Below are positions 33,757 through 43,695 of a stretch of DNA of 64,000 nt, piece by piece. The stretch spans positions 39,191-103,190 of the forward strand of contig JAEYPA010000007.1 in NCBI GenBank assembly GCA_023411225.1. Reading direction: 5' to 3'. Under the pieces are notes generated by a model. That model was not told the DNA's origin and did no database searches. It worked only from the letters and a program-made list of their open reading frames with translations. The stretch's first letter is position 1. Each line of letters begins with the position of its first letter. The position numbers and the translations under genes were made by a program. Source of the stretch: Bacillota bacterium. Its GTDB lineage: Bacteria; Bacillota; Clostridia; Lachnospirales; Lachnospiraceae.

Positions 33757-35433
33757 TTACCTTGCTTGAGGTAGAGCATCTTGTTTTTTGAGGTCAGATA
33801 GAAGAATATCTAAAGCATCACAGCTGATAGGTCTTCCCCATAAAAATCCTTGGATGAATTGACAACCTTGATCTTTTAAGTAATGTAACTGGTTTTCTGT
33901 TTCAATCCCTTCTGCTATAGTGACTAAAGACTGTTTCTTTGCAATTGTAATAATGGACTCTACCAAATTGCATTTATCTCCTTCATCGATATTATTTATA
34001 AAAGATCTGTCTATTTTAAGAATATCTAGAGGAAGTAGTTGTAAATAGCTTAAGGAAGCATATTCTGTTCCAAAATCGTCTAGTGCAATATGTATCCCCA
34101 TTTTCTTTAATTCTTGAAGTATACGAATAACGGTTTCCTTTGATGTAATTAACACGGTTTCTGTTATTTCAAATTCTAAAAGGGAAGGAGGAAATCCTGT
34201 TTTTTCTAGTACAGTTGTTACAGTGTCTAAGAAGGAATTTTCTAATAATTGTACAGTACTTATGTTTACCGAAAGGATAAGGTTTGTATTATATTTATCC
34301 AAGATTTTATGAAAGGCCTCGCATGCATTTTCCAGAACCCATTTTCCAATGGGTATTATACTTCCTGTTTTCTCTGCAATTGGAATAAAACTGGATGGAG
34401 GAATTAAACCAAAAGTAGGATGATTCCATCTTAAAAGCACTTCAAAGCCTCGAAGCTCTTTACTATTACAGCTGTACTGGGGCTGATAAACCAAGTAAAG
34501 TTCCTTATTGTTAATTACGTCTTTTAATGCATTCTCTAATGTAGTATTATAAACAAGTTTTTGGTACAAATTCTGGTCAAAAAAACAGATAGGATGTCGA
34601 GGGTTCTTTTTTGCTTCGTAACATGCGATATCTGCATACTTCAACAACTGTTCTGTATTAGTTCCATGCTGTGGATAAGAGCATATTCCGTAGTTACAGG
34701 TGAGGTAAAAAGAGTTTTGATTGCAGGTAATCTTATAAGATAGTTCCTGTTGTAAGTGATTGACATAGTCTAAGAGTTCCTCATGAATTAATGGACGTTG
34801 CACAAGAATAATAAACTCTTCATCACCCATACGGGCAGTCATATCTAAAGGATGAATACTGGATTTTAAATGGTTAGTAAAGAGTTGTAGTTCCTGCTCT
34901 CCCTTAATGTGACCTAAATAATCTCGAAAGACACGATAATTGTCAATATCTAAATGTATAACAAAAAATTTATCAGTATTTTGATTCGCATGCATTATAA
35001 GAGAGTTCATTTCAGATAATACTCGGTTACGGTTTGGGAGATTAGTATTATTGTGATGAATAATAACACAAGAAATGTATCCAATGGTTATTATAAGAAT
35101 ACCGGTTAATGCACTGCTTTCTGCAGCCATTAGTGCTATAACACCAGTGTGTAGCAAATAAACGATATATAGGATGCTCGCAGTAGTAAAACCTTTATGG
35201 GAGAAGAGTACACTTAGAATCAAAAGCATTATAATAAGTAAGGAAATCATAAGGTCGGTGAAGGCTACTCTTTGAAATTCTAGAAAGAACAGTGGAACAG
35301 AAGTCATTTTATATAGATTTACGATGGCAATTAGAATCATAATGAAGATGTAATTGAGAATAAGGAATACATAAAGAATGTTATTTAAATGTTTGGTTTG
35401 TTTTAGATTTGCGAGTCCAGTAGCATTACTCAT
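33757..35433 (-). CDS. Membrane GGDEF-EAL protein with degenerate GGDEF
   Basis: This 558-residue protein has about five membrane helices in residues 18-128 and no periplasmic sensor of note. The GGDEF domain (about 150-280) carries RMGDEEF near residue 203 where RLGGDEF is normal, and lacks an RxxD site, so cyclase activity is doubtful. The EAL domain (about 300-545) has EVLLRW in place of EALLRW but keeps the metal Glu. NIST, ITETV, DDFGTEY, KIDRSF, AEGIET and the final IQGFLWG are present, so it is probably a c-di-GMP phosphodiesterase. It is monocistronic. Confidence 0.84.
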   Translation of the reverse strand: MSNATGLANLKQTKHLNNILYVFLILNYIFIMILIAIVNLYKMTSVPLFFLEFQRVAFTDLMISLLIIMLLILSVLFSHKGFTTASILYIVYLLHTGVIALMAAESSALTGILIITIGYISCVIIHHNNTNLPNRNRVLSEMNSLIMHANQNTDKFFVIHLDIDNYRVFRDYLGHIKGEQELQLFTNHLKSSIHPLDMTARMGDEEFIILVQRPLIHEELLDYVNHLQQELSYKITCNQNSFYLTCNYGICSYPQHGTNTEQLLKYADIACYEAKKNPRHPICFFDQNLYQKLVYNTTLENALKDVINNKELYLVYQPQYSCNSKELRGFEVLLRWNHPTFGLIPPSSFIPIAEKTGSIIPIGKWVLENACEAFHKILDKYNTNLILSVNISTVQLLENSFLDTVTTVLEKTGFPPSLLEFEITETVLITSKETVIRILQELKKMGIHIALDDFGTEYASLSYLQLLPLDILKIDRSFINNIDEGDKCNLVESIITIAKKQSLVTIAEGIETENQLHYLKDQGCQFIQGFLWGRPISCDALDILLSDLKKQDALPQAR

Positions 35434-35495
35434 AGTAAACCTCCCTATATATAGAAATTACATACTTCTAATTATATATCGGTTTATCTATGTAA

Positions 35496-35531
35496 AAAAA
35501 GCAGTAGTTTTGGTAAAAACTACTGCTTTTT
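35496..35531 (-). terminator. Terminator of argG
   Basis: Perfect 16-base arms AAAAAGCAGTAGTTTT (35496-35511) and AAAACTACTGCTTTTT (35516-35531). The A/T ends supply a T-run on either strand. It lies nine bases after the argG stop. Confidence 0.9.
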
Positions 35532-35539
35532 AACAATTA

Positions 35540-36757
35540 TTAGTTCTTTTCTGCCTCAGCCATCTTCATTGCTCTAACTTTTAAGCTTAAACCAAACAGA
35601 TTAATAAAGCCATCTGCATCATGATGATCATATAAATCACCGGTTGTAAAGCTTGCTAAGGACTCAGAATATAGGGAATATGGGGAAGTGGTGCCAGCTT
35701 TAATGATATTACCTTTATAAAGCTTGAATTTAACTTCTCCGGTTACATATTGCTGAGTAGTTTCTATGAATGCTTGAATTGCTTCACGCTTTGGGGTAAA
35801 CCATTTTCCTTCATATACTAAATCTGCAAATTTATTACCTAATTCTTTCTTTAAGGTATAAGTATCGCGATCTAAAATCAATTCTTCTAATTGTTGATGA
35901 GCTTCCATAAGAATGGTTCCACCAGGAGTTTCATAAACACCACGGGATTTCATACCAACTACACGGTTCTCAACAATATCAATAATACCAATTCCGTGTT
36001 TTCCACCAAGTTCATTTAACTTCGTAATGATTTCGGAAACCTTCATTGAAACACCATTTAAAGTCTTTGGAACACCCTGTTCAAAAGTCATAGTCACATA
36101 CTCAGGTTCATTTGGAGCCTTTTCTGGTGTAACTCCTAACACAAGAAGGTGATCATAATTAGGCTCATTCGCTGGATCTTCCAGTTCTAGACCTTCATGG
36201 CTGATATGCCACAGATTACGATCACGGCTATAGCTGTTGTCAGCAGAGAAAGGAAGGTGAATGCCATGTAGATTGCAATATTCAATTTCTTCTTCACGAG
36301 AATTCATTCCCCAGGTATCTAATCTCCATGGAGCAATAATCTTTAGGTCTGGAGCTAGGGCTTTGATGCCAAGCTCGAAACGAATCTGGTCATTTCCTTT
36401 GCCGGTAGCACCGTGGCAAATTGCAGTAGCACCCTCTTTTCTTGCTATTTCAACAAGACGTTTGGCTATCACTGGTCTTGCCATAGATGTACCTAAGAGA
36501 TATTTATTTTCATAGATAGCATTGGCCTGAACACAAGGAACCACATATTCATCACAGAATTCATCAATAACATTTTCTATGTATAGTTTTGTGGCACCGG
36601 AAAGTTTAGCTCTTTCCTCAAGCCCATCTAATTCATTACCCTGACCTACATCGATACAGCAGCAAACTACATCATAATCATAATTTTCTTTTAGCCAAGG
36701 AATAATTGCAGTGGTATCAAGGCCACCAGAGTAAGCTAAGATAACTTTTTCTTTCAT
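35540..36757 (-). CDS. argG: Argininosuccinate synthase
   Basis: This 405-residue enzyme joins citrulline and aspartate using ATP, the penultimate step of arginine synthesis. The ATP pyrophosphatase loop AYSGGLDTT is at residues 8-16. GATGKGNDQIRFE near residue 118, ADNSYSRDRNLWHIS and YGGMKSRGVYETPGG-like segment (GMKSRGVYETPGG) follow. The length is typical. It is divergent from the argCJBD operon, 386 bases away. argH, argF and carAB are not in this window. The promoter region carries an inverted repeat overlapping the likely -35. Confidence 0.97.
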   Translation of the reverse strand: MKEKVILAYSGGLDTTAIIPWLKENYDYDVVCCCIDVGQGNELDGLEERAKLSGATKLYIENVIDEFCDEYVVPCVQANAIYENKYLLGTSMARPVIAKRLVEIARKEGATAICHGATGKGNDQIRFELGIKALAPDLKIIAPWRLDTWGMNSREEEIEYCNLHGIHLPFSADNSYSRDRNLWHISHEGLELEDPANEPNYDHLLVLGVTPEKAPNEPEYVTMTFEQGVPKTLNGVSMKVSEIITKLNELGGKHGIGIIDIVENRVVGMKSRGVYETPGGTILMEAHQQLEELILDRDTYTLKKELGNKFADLVYEGKWFTPKREAIQAFIETTQQYVTGEVKFKLYKGNIIKAGTTSPYSLYSESLASFTTGDLYDHHDADGFINLFGLSLKVRAMKMAEAEKN

Positions 36758-36783
36758 AATAGAAAGCCTCCATTTCGTATTTA

Positions 36784-36842
36784 ATTATACTTGTAACAAC
36801 CCCTAGGGATAACATATCCCTGTAGGTAACTCATATGGGGTT
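36784..36842 (-). promoter_or_regulatory. argG promoter region with inverted repeat
   Basis: On the minus strand a TATAAT lies at 36789-36784, with a weak -35 (TTATCC) 17 bases upstream. That -35 overlaps the inverted repeat AGGGATA-aca-TATCCCT (36805-36821). A wider pair AACCCC (36798-36803) and GGGGTT (36837-36842) encloses it. This could be an operator or a leader structure; it does not look like a standard ArgR box. Confidence 0.4.
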
Positions 36843-36891
36843 TGGTATGTTTTACTAAGATAATAATAAATATACAACAAGGAGAGTAATT

Positions 36892-36957
36892 ATGCAAGAA
36901 GAAATTTTAGGAACACGAAAAAAGACTAAATGTGAAATAGAGACGTTTATGTTTTGA
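36892..36957 (+). CDS. Possible 21-codon small peptide ORF
   Basis: An ATG with an excellent ribosome binding site (AAGGAGAG at 36879-36886, five bases away) opens a 21-codon frame: MQEEILGTRKKTK then CEIETFMF. It lies between the divergent argG and argC promoters, upstream of the argC promoter, so it is not in the argC leader as drawn. The peptide is charged with one Cys and matches nothing I know. It may be a real small gene or a chance frame; the binding site is the only support. Confidence 0.35.
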   Translation: MQEEILGTRKKTKCEIETFMF

Positions 36958-37050
36958 AAAGCCTTGAATTATAAAGAAGATTATTATTCTTGTGCAATTT
37001 ATTTATAAATAGAGGAATTGAAAACCAAATGTTATCGAAAATTATAGTAT

Positions 37051-37079
37051 TGCATAAAATACACTATTGATGTATAATT
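37051..37079 (+). promoter_or_regulatory. Promoter of argCJBD
   Basis: TTGCAT (37051-37056), a 17-base spacer and a perfect TATAAT (37074-37079). The leader to the argC start is about 67 bases. The A/T-rich half-sites around the spacer could bind ArgR, but no clear ARG box was recognised. Confidence 0.75.
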
Positions 37080-37152
37080 ATTTAATCTTGTTTGTATTAG
37101 TCGTAATCTATACATAAAGTTATTGAATTAAATAGAAGAAAGGGTGTTAGTT

Positions 37153-38193
37153 GTGATAAAATGCGGAATTATAGGTTCCACCGGATATGCGGGAGGGGAA
37201 CTGGTGAGAATTCTGTTACAGCATAAGGATGCTCAGGTAGTTTGGTATGGATCCCATAGCTATATCGATCAGAAATACTCTCAGGTATTTGGAAATATGG
37301 TGAAGTTGGTGGAGGATACCTGTCTGGAAGATAACATGGAGGAGCTGGCAAAGCAGGTGGATGTTATATTTACTGCAACTCCTCAGGGGCTTTGTGCTTC
37401 CTTAATAAAGGAAGAGATTCTGTCGCAAACCAAGGTCATTGATTTAAGTGCTGACTTCCGTATCAAAGATGTGGCTACCTATGAGAAGTGGTACGGCATT
37501 GTGCATAAGAGTAAAGAGTTTATAGAGGAAGCTGTCTATGGTTTATGTGAGATTAACAGAGAGACTGTAAAAAAAGCCAGATTGATTGCAAATCCGGGCT
37601 GTTATCCAACCTGTTCTTTCCTTAGTATATATCCAGCATTAAAGGCAGGGTTAATAGATGAGAATTCAATTATCATTGATGCTAAATCAGGAACAAGTGG
37701 AGCCGGAAGAGGAGCCAAGGTCAATAATCTATATTGCGAAGTCAATGAGAATATTAAAGCATACGGAGTGGCAACCCACCGCCATATACCAGAGATTGAA
37801 GAGCAACTAAGTTATGTGGCAGGAAAACCAATCGTTCTTGATTTTGTTCCACATCTAGTACCAATGAATCGAGGTATTCTCATTACCGCTTATGCAAATC
37901 TGAAAAAGAAGGTTAGCTATGAAGAGATGAAGGCAGCCTACGATGAATGCTACAAGGATGAGTATTTTGTCCGTGTGTTAGAGAAAAATGTGCCTCCAGA
38001 AACCAAATGGGTGGAGGGAAGCAATTTTACCGATGTAAACTTTAAAATTGATGAGAGAACTAATCGTATCATTATGATGGGTGCCCTGGACAATATCGTA
38101 AAGGGAGCTGCTGGTCAGGCAGTACAGAACATGAATCTTATGTTTGGTTTACCAGAAAATGAAGGCCTACAGTTAGTTCCAATGTTTCCATAA
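37153..38193 (+). CDS. argC: N-acetyl-gamma-glutamyl-phosphate reductase
   Basis: This 346-residue NADPH-dependent enzyme carries out the third step of the acetylated arginine pathway. The nucleotide-binding GSTGYAGGEL is at residues 7-16. The catalytic cysteine lies in ANPGCYPT near residue 147, and KSGTSGAGRGAK, THRHIPEIEQ-like (THRHIPEIEEQ) and FVPHLVPMNRG follow. GTG 37153 is chosen over GTG 37144 because AGAAAGGG then sits eight bases upstream. It is the first gene of argC-J-B-D, with argJ 12 bases on. Confidence 0.96.
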   Translation: MIKCGIIGSTGYAGGELVRILLQHKDAQVVWYGSHSYIDQKYSQVFGNMVKLVEDTCLEDNMEELAKQVDVIFTATPQGLCASLIKEEILSQTKVIDLSADFRIKDVATYEKWYGIVHKSKEFIEEAVYGLCEINRETVKKARLIANPGCYPTCSFLSIYPALKAGLIDENSIIIDAKSGTSGAGRGAKVNNLYCEVNENIKAYGVATHRHIPEIEEQLSYVAGKPIVLDFVPHLVPMNRGILITAYANLKKKVSYEEMKAAYDECYKDEYFVRVLEKNVPPETKWVEGSNFTDVNFKIDERTNRIIMMGALDNIVKGAAGQAVQNMNLMFGLPENEGLQLVPMFP

Positions 38194-38205
38194 AGGAGGA
38201 GTCTT

Positions 38206-39429
38206 ATGCAGATTATAAAAGGTGGAGTTACCGCAGTACCAGGATTTATGGCATCTAGTGCAGCAGCAGAAATAAAATATAAAAATAGAACAGATATGGC
38301 GTTAGTATACAGTAAGGTGCCAGCAACAGTGGCTGGAACCTTTACCACCAATGTGGTAAAGGCCTCCCCTGTAAAATGGGATATGAATATTGTCAAGGAA
38401 TGTGAGACCGCTCAAGCAGTGGTATTAAATAGTGGAATTGCCAATGCCTGTACCAGTAGAGTAGGGGATGCTGCCAATGAGGCCATGGCAAAGGCTGTGG
38501 CAGAAAATCTTAATATTCCAGTTAAGGCAGTATTGACAGCTTCTACAGGAGTGATTGGTATGCCTTTACCTGTAGATAAGGTTACTTATGGAGGAAAGCT
38601 TTTAGTAGAAAATCTGAAGGATGGTTTAGAAGCAGGGCATGAGGCAGCCAAAGCGATTATGACCACAGATACTATTTCCAAGGAAGTGGCTGTAGAGTTT
38701 ACAGTAGGGGGAAAGACTGCCCATATAGGTGGTATGAGTAAAGGCTCTGGTATGATTCATCCAAACATGGCAACCATGTTAGCGGTAGTGACTACAGATG
38801 TTGCAATCTCTAAAGAGATGCTTCAAAAAGCCTTAAGTGCTAATGTATTAGATACCTTTAACATGATCAGTGTGGACCGAGATACTTCCACCAATGATAG
38901 TTTGATACTTTTAGCCAATGGGCTTGCAGGAAATTCGATTATAGATAGTGAAAATGAAGATTATAAGGCCTTCTATGAAGCTCTGCATCTGGTAAATGAG
39001 ACCTTAGCGAAGCTTATTGCAGGAGATGGAGAAGGCGCCACAAGGCTATTTGAGACAAAAGTAATTCATGCTAATACGAAGGAGGAAGCGGTACTGTTAA
39101 GTAAATCCGTGATTACCTCCAGTCTAGTTAAGACTATGATTTTTGGCAGTGATGCCAATTGGGGACGCGTCCTTTCAGCCTTAGGTAATTCCGGTGTAAC
39201 CTTTGATCCTGAGATGGTAGATCTCTATATAGAAAGTGTATCCGGTAAATTGCAACTGGCGAAGAATGGTATCGCAGCTGCTTTTAGCGAAGAGCTTGCT
39301 ACGAAGATTCTTTCCGATAAGGAAGTAACTGCAATTTGTGACATGCATCAGGGAGAAGCCAGTGCCACTGCCTGGGGATGTGATATGACTTATGAGTATA
39401 TAAAAATAAATGGAGATTATAGAAGTTAG
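38206..39429 (+). CDS. argJ: Glutamate N-acetyltransferase / ArgJ
   Basis: This 407-residue Ntn-type enzyme transfers the acetyl group from N-acetylornithine to glutamate, recycling acetate in arginine synthesis. The self-cleavage site is present: [14 protein letters not shown] near residue 187, with the nucleophile Thr in [13 protein letters not shown] at the start, [15 protein letters not shown] and KGSGMIHP are family motifs. Whether it is mono- or bifunctional cannot be decided, since no separate argA was seen here. AAAGGAGGAG precedes the ATG. The argB start lies 37 bases after its stop. Confidence 0.96.
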   Translation: MQIIKGGVTAVPGFMASSAAAEIKYKNRTDMALVYSKVPATVAGTFTTNVVKASPVKWDMNIVKECETAQAVVLNSGIANACTSRVGDAANEAMAKAVAENLNIPVKAVLTASTGVIGMPLPVDKVTYGGKLLVENLKDGLEAGHEAAKAIMTTDTISKEVAVEFTVGGKTAHIGGMSKGSGMIHPNMATMLAVVTTDVAISKEMLQKALSANVLDTFNMISVDRDTSTNDSLILLANGLAGNSIIDSENEDYKAFYEALHLVNETLAKLIAGDGEGATRLFETKVIHANTKEEAVLLSKSVITSSLVKTMIFGSDANWGRVLSALGNSGVTFDPEMVDLYIESVSGKLQLAKNGIAAAFSEELATKILSDKEVTAICDMHQGEASATAWGCDMTYEYIKINGDYRS

Positions 39430-39466
39430 AGGAAAGATGGGGATTATGAACGTGAAGGAAGAAAAA

Positions 39467-40360
39467 ATGGATAATTATATGGAGCAGATCACAATAAAAG
39501 CTAATACTCTTATTGAGGCCTTGCCATATATCAGACAATATAACAACAAGAAAGTAGTAATCAAATACGGCGGAAGCGCAATGCTAGATGAGAATCTTCA
39601 AAGTAGTGTAACAAAAGATGTTGCCTTATTAAAGCTAGTTGGGATGAAACCAATTATTGTACACGGTGGCGGTAAGGAAATCAGCAAATGGCTCGGGAAA
39701 ATCGGAAAGCAGACCAAGTTCGTGGAAGGCCTTAGAGAAACCGACGAGGAAACCATGGAAGTGGCCGAGATGGTTCTAAGTCGCGTAAATAAGCATTTGG
39801 TACAGATGGTAGAGCAGCTTGGTGTTAAAGCAGTTGGAATCAGTGGAAAAGATGGAGCCACCCTTAAGGTAGATAAGAAGCTTGTGAATGGTCAGGATAT
39901 TGGTTTTGTAGGAAATATCAAAGAGGTCAATACCACTTTGATTGATTCTCTCATAGACAATGATTTTATCCCTATTATTGCTCCAATTGGTTTAGATGAT
40001 GGGTACCAGACCTATAACATCAATGCAGACGATGCAGCCTGTGCTGTGGCAATGGCCATCGGGGCAGAAAAGCTGGCATTTTTGACAGATATTGATGGAG
40101 TGTGTCTGGATCCTGATGATAAGAGTACACTAATCTCTTATTTAACTCTAGATCATGCTCATGAGCTGATTGATCAGGGCTTTATCGGAGGGGGAATGAT
40201 TCCTAAATTAAATAACTGTATTGAAGCCGTTGAAAATGGAGTGAATCGAGTATATATCATAGATGGAAGAAGAGATCATTGTCTTCTTCTAGAGTTTTTT
40301 ACAAAAAAAGGTATTGGAACTGCAATTATAAACAATGAAGGGTGGTTCGAAAATGAGTAA
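39467..40360 (+). CDS. argB: Acetylglutamate kinase
   Basis: This 297-residue amino-acid kinase phosphorylates N-acetylglutamate. VIKYGGSAM near residue 30 binds phosphate, [14 protein letters not shown] follows, and [12 protein letters not shown] and FLTDIDGV are in the C-terminal half. ATG 39467 is preferred (AAGGAAG five bases upstream, standard length); earlier in-frame ATGs at 39446 and 39410 exist. An N-terminal helix (about residues 4-20) hints at the arginine-inhibited hexameric type, but that is inference. Its end overlaps argD by eight bases. Confidence 0.96.
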   Translation: MDNYMEQITIKANTLIEALPYIRQYNNKKVVIKYGGSAMLDENLQSSVTKDVALLKLVGMKPIIVHGGGKEISKWLGKIGKQTKFVEGLRETDEETMEVAEMVLSRVNKHLVQMVEQLGVKAVGISGKDGATLKVDKKLVNGQDIGFVGNIKEVNTTLIDSLIDNDFIPIIAPIGLDDGYQTYNINADDAACAVAMAIGAEKLAFLTDIDGVCLDPDDKSTLISYLTLDHAHELIDQGFIGGGMIPKLNNCIEAVENGVNRVYIIDGRRDHCLLLEFFTKKGIGTAIINNEGWFENE

Positions 40361-41531
40361 GGTAATCGAAGAAGCAAAGAAAGTATTTCTCCCTGTCTAT
40401 AACCGATATAATATTGTCCTGGACAAAGGAGAGGATGTTTACCTATATGATGAAGAGGGTAAACAGTATCTTGATTTTGCGGCAGGAATCGCAGTATTTG
40501 CCTTAGGTTATAGCAATGAATATTATAAAAATGCTCTAAAGGCCCAGGTAGATGCTTTAATACATACCTCCAATTTATTTTATAATAAGCCTTCTGTGGA
40601 AGCAGCAAAGAAGTTAACAAAAGCCTCCGATATGGAGAAAGTCTTCTTTACCAATTCTGGAACAGAGGCGATAGAAGGGGCTATTAAGGTCGCTAGAAAG
40701 TATTATTACAAGAAAACTGGGCAGGCAGATGGTGAGATAATTGCCATGAATCACTCCTTCCATGGAAGAAGCATGGGTGCACTTTCTGTAACAGGTCAGC
40801 CTAAATATCAGACCGCTTTTGGTCCGATGCTTCCTCATATTAAGTTTGCGGATTTTAATGATCTTCACAGTGTCAAGGCTCAGATTACAGATAAGACCTG
40901 TGGAATTCTCATAGAGACCGTACAGGGAGAGGGTGGAATATATCCTGCTACAGACGAATTCATGAACGGAATTCGTAAGCTGTGTGATGATCATGACATC
41001 CTTATGATATGTGATGAGATACAATGTGGCATGGGTAGAACTGGTTATATGTTTGCCTACCAGGGATATGGTGTTTGCCCAGATGTACTGACATCTGCTA
41101 AAGCATTAGGCTGTGGAATTCCAGTTGGAGCCTTTGCTGCGAAAGGAAAGGCAGCATCGGCCATGGAACCGGGAGATCATGGTACTACCTATGGATACAA
41201 TCCTCTAGCTGGTGCAGCAATAAATGCTGTGTTCGAACAATTTGAGCAGTTAGACATTCTGAATCATGTAAAAGAAGTTAGTACTTATTTTGAAAATCAA
41301 CTGGATCAATTGGTAAAAGAAAGCGACTGTATGATAGAACGCCGTGGGAAAGGATTGATGCAGGGGATTGAGTGTAGGATTCCTGTAAATGATATTATTG
41401 TAAAAGCCCAGGAAAAAGGTTTACTTGTGATTTCTGCAGGTTCTAATATTCTTCGTTTTGTTCCACCACTAATAATTGAAAAGAAACATATAGATGACAT
41501 GATTACAATTTTGAAGGATTGTTTATCTTAA
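40353..41531 (+). CDS. argD: Acetylornithine aminotransferase
   Basis: This 392-residue class III PLP-dependent aminotransferase converts N-acetylglutamate semialdehyde to N-acetylornithine. [13 protein letters not shown] opens the fold. [20 protein letters not shown] binds the cofactor, [17 protein letters not shown] holds the Asp that touches the pyridine nitrogen, and [14 protein letters not shown] contains the PLP-binding lysine. ATG 40353 overlaps the argB stop. It ends the arg operon before a weak hairpin. Confidence 0.95.
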   Translation: MSKVIEEAKKVFLPVYNRYNIVLDKGEDVYLYDEEGKQYLDFAAGIAVFALGYSNEYYKNALKAQVDALIHTSNLFYNKPSVEAAKKLTKASDMEKVFFTNSGTEAIEGAIKVARKYYYKKTGQADGEIIAMNHSFHGRSMGALSVTGQPKYQTAFGPMLPHIKFADFNDLHSVKAQITDKTCGILIETVQGEGGIYPATDEFMNGIRKLCDDHDILMICDEIQCGMGRTGYMFAYQGYGVCPDVLTSAKALGCGIPVGAFAAKGKAASAMEPGDHGTTYGYNPLAGAAINAVFEQFEQLDILNHVKEVSTYFENQLDQLVKESDCMIERRGKGLMQGIECRIPVNDIIVKAQEKGLLVISAGSNILRFVPPLIIEKKHIDDMITILKDCLS

Positions 41532-41573
41532 AAGAAGAATAGATTGTATAGGTTGTTAGAAACGGGTAACAAT

Positions 41574-41612
41574 ATAAGAGACTGTATGCTGGTAAAACAG
41601 ATACAGTCTTAT
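41574..41612 (+). terminator. Probable terminator of the arg operon
   Basis: Arms TAAGAGACTGTAT and ATACAGTCTTA pair with two bulged bases. Only a short T stretch follows, so it is a weak candidate. Confidence 0.5.
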
Positions 41613-41688
41613 TAAATTCTAGGCAATTGCTTTATCATTTTATTGAATTTAGTAAGGTGATTTCTAAGAAATTTAAAAGGAGAATGCT

Positions 41689-42126
41689 ATGTGGGGATTA
41701 CTGATTGCGTTGTTATCCGGTGCTTTAATGAGTATTCAGGGAGTCTTTAATGCAGGAGTGACAAAACAGACCAGCTTATGGGTATCTGCTAGCTTTGTCC
41801 AAGTTACTGCTCTTGTCATTTGCTTGGGTGCCTGGTATATTACAGGAAGAGAATCAAGTTTTTCAGCGTTATTTAAAATCGATGGAAAGTATATGCTTTT
41901 AGGTGGAGTCCTTGGAGCTTTTATTACTATAACTGTAATTAAGTCCATGAACAGCTTAGGTCCTGCTAAAGCTGCTCTTCTCATCGTAATTGCACAACTT
42001 TTAGTTGCTTATATCATTGAACTATTTGGAATGTTTGGTGTGGAAAAGGTAGATTTCCAATGGAGAAAGCTAATAGGGATGGCAGTGGCGATTGTTGGTT
42101 TTGTCGTTTTTAAATGGGAAAAATAG
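41689..42126 (+). CDS. YdcZ/DUF606-type DMT transporter
   Basis: This 145-residue protein has five membrane helices. SGALMSIQGVFNAGV near the start and GGVLGAFITITVIKSMNSLGPAKAALLIVIAQ in the middle are the typical YdcZ (DUF606) pattern. These half-size members of the drug/metabolite superfamily often work as pairs; only one copy is seen here. The substrate is unknown. AAAAGGAG precedes the ATG. It is a single gene between the arg operon and comEA. Confidence 0.82.
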   Translation: MWGLLIALLSGALMSIQGVFNAGVTKQTSLWVSASFVQVTALVICLGAWYITGRESSFSALFKIDGKYMLLGGVLGAFITITVIKSMNSLGPAKAALLIVIAQLLVAYIIELFGMFGVEKVDFQWRKLIGMAVAIVGFVVFKWEK

Positions 42127-42250
42127 AAATAACATTTAAGATTGTTATAAAAATCTTAAGATGTACAAAATGCTATTGTAAAACAAAAGTTGATTAGGTA
42201 GAATAAATATGTAACAGTAATGTTGCAATATTATGTAAAGGAAGTAGAAT

Positions 42251-42913
42251 ATGAACAAAAAAAGCGTTGTAAAGGTATTACTTACAGCTGCTTTTTTAGG
42301 GGCAACGGGAATATTCTATAGTTGCAGTGAAAAAACTGATTCGTCGGTTATGGAGTTGGTGTCACAGTCACCTCAACCATCCAACGTAAGTGAGCATGTT
42401 CCTGCTCCGTCAGACACTGTTAATTTAAGCGGTAAGGTATATGTGTACATCTGTGGTCAGGTGAAAAAACCTGAGGTCTATGAATTGGTGGTTGGTGCCA
42501 GAGTAACAGACGCTGTTGAACTGGCAGGAGGATTTACGAAACAGGCAGCACCTGAAAGTGTAAATCTGGCTAGAGTTGTAGTAGATGGAGAACAGATTTA
42601 TATTCCTTCCAAAAAGGAAATGGAGCAAGGTAGTTATTCTGTTTCAGAGAAAACCACTACAGAGGATAAAGAAAGTGGCATAAATAAGAAAGAAAAATCT
42701 AACCAAACGAATACCAGCCAATTAGTAAATATTAATCAAGCTGAACTGAAAGAACTAATGGAACTTCCGGGAATTGGAGAAACAAAGGCCGCAGCAATTA
42801 TTGCCTATCGGGAGGAGCATGGGAGCTTTCAAAGTAAAGAAGAACTGATGAATATTACTGGAATAAAGACTGGTTTGTATACAAAGATAAAAGATTATAT
42901 TAAAGTTAAATGA
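42251..42913 (+). CDS. comEA: ComEA-family DNA-binding protein
   Basis: This 220-residue envelope protein begins with an N-terminal hydrophobic segment ending in FYSC near residue 25, a possible lipobox. An SLBB domain (VYVYICGQVKKPEVYELVVGARVTDAVELAGGF, about 59-92) follows, then a polar linker and two helix-hairpin-helix motifs (VNINQAELKELMELPGIGETKAAAII and NITGIKTGLYTKI, about 157-218). ComEA binds incoming DNA for uptake. The domain order matches Firmicutes ComEA. comEC lies 3.7 kb on, separated by a two-component system, which is unusual. The stop is 10 bases from the regulator start. Confidence 0.9.
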   Translation: MNKKSVVKVLLTAAFLGATGIFYSCSEKTDSSVMELVSQSPQPSNVSEHVPAPSDTVNLSGKVYVYICGQVKKPEVYELVVGARVTDAVELAGGFTKQAAPESVNLARVVVDGEQIYIPSKKEMEQGSYSVSEKTTTEDKESGINKKEKSNQTNTSQLVNINQAELKELMELPGIGETKAAAIIAYREEHGSFQSKEELMNITGIKTGLYTKIKDYIKVK

Positions 42914-42923
42914 GGTGGATAAG

Positions 42924-43613
42924 ATGGGTAAAAAAGTTCTTGTAGTTGATGATGAAAAATTAATAGTAAAGGGTATTCGTTTTAGCCTTGAGCAGGATGG
43001 CATGGAGGTGGATTGTGCCTATGATGGTGAGGAAGCACTTCAGGCTGCAAAGTTTAAGGAATATGATATTATTTTACTGGATGTAATGCTTCCAAAGATG
43101 AATGGATTTGACGTGTGCGTGCAGATTAGAGAATTCAGCAATGTACCAATTATCATGCTGACAGCAAAAGGCGATGACATGGATAAGATTCTAGGCTTGG
43201 AATACGGAGCTGACGATTATATCATTAAACCATTTAATATTCTGGAGGTAAAAGCCAGAATTAAAGCTATTATGAGAAGAAGTACGAAGAAAGAGAAGAT
43301 AGAGGAAGTTGCTAAAGTATACACATTTGGTAACATCAAAGTGGATTGTGAATCTAGAAGAGTTTATATAAATGGCACAGAGGTTAATCTTACAGCCAAG
43401 GAATTTGACTTATTAGAGCTTTTGATGCTTAATCCTAACAAGGTATATAGTAGGGAGAATCTTCTTAATTTAGTTTGGGGATACGATTACCCAGGTGATG
43501 TAAGGACAGTGGATGTTCATATTAGACGTCTTCGTGAAAAGATTGAAGGAAATCCAAGTGAGCCTCAGTATATACATACCAAATGGGGTGTAGGATATTT
43601 CTTTCAGGGATAA
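42924..43613 (+). CDS. OmpR-family response regulator
   Basis: This 229-residue regulator has a receiver domain with acidic VDDEK at the start, the phosphorylation site Asp53 (ILLDVMLPK), Thr in MLTAKGD and Lys in YIIKPF. It is joined to a winged-helix DNA-binding domain (LTAKEFDLLELLMLNPNKVYSRENLL ... DVRTVDVHIRRLREKI). ATG 42924 is used behind TGAGGTGG. Its partner kinase is at 44032, with the small repeat-protein gene between them. The targets are unknown; wall or competence genes are plausible from context. Confidence 0.95.
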   Translation: MGKKVLVVDDEKLIVKGIRFSLEQDGMEVDCAYDGEEALQAAKFKEYDIILLDVMLPKMNGFDVCVQIREFSNVPIIMLTAKGDDMDKILGLEYGADDYIIKPFNILEVKARIKAIMRRSTKKEKIEEVAKVYTFGNIKVDCESRRVYINGTEVNLTAKEFDLLELLMLNPNKVYSRENLLNLVWGYDYPGDVRTVDVHIRRLREKIEGNPSEPQYIHTKWGVGYFFQG

Positions 43614-43695
43614 TGCATAAAATAGTTTAACATCACCATAATTTGACATTTGCATATATTAATAGTGTAAATATGATAAAATCATTGGTGATATT

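Noticed and set aside
36758..37152. T-box or arginine riboswitch ahead of argC/argG
   Set aside because: No T-box sequence or antiterminator pair was found; only the inverted repeat near argG and a plain promoter ahead of argC.
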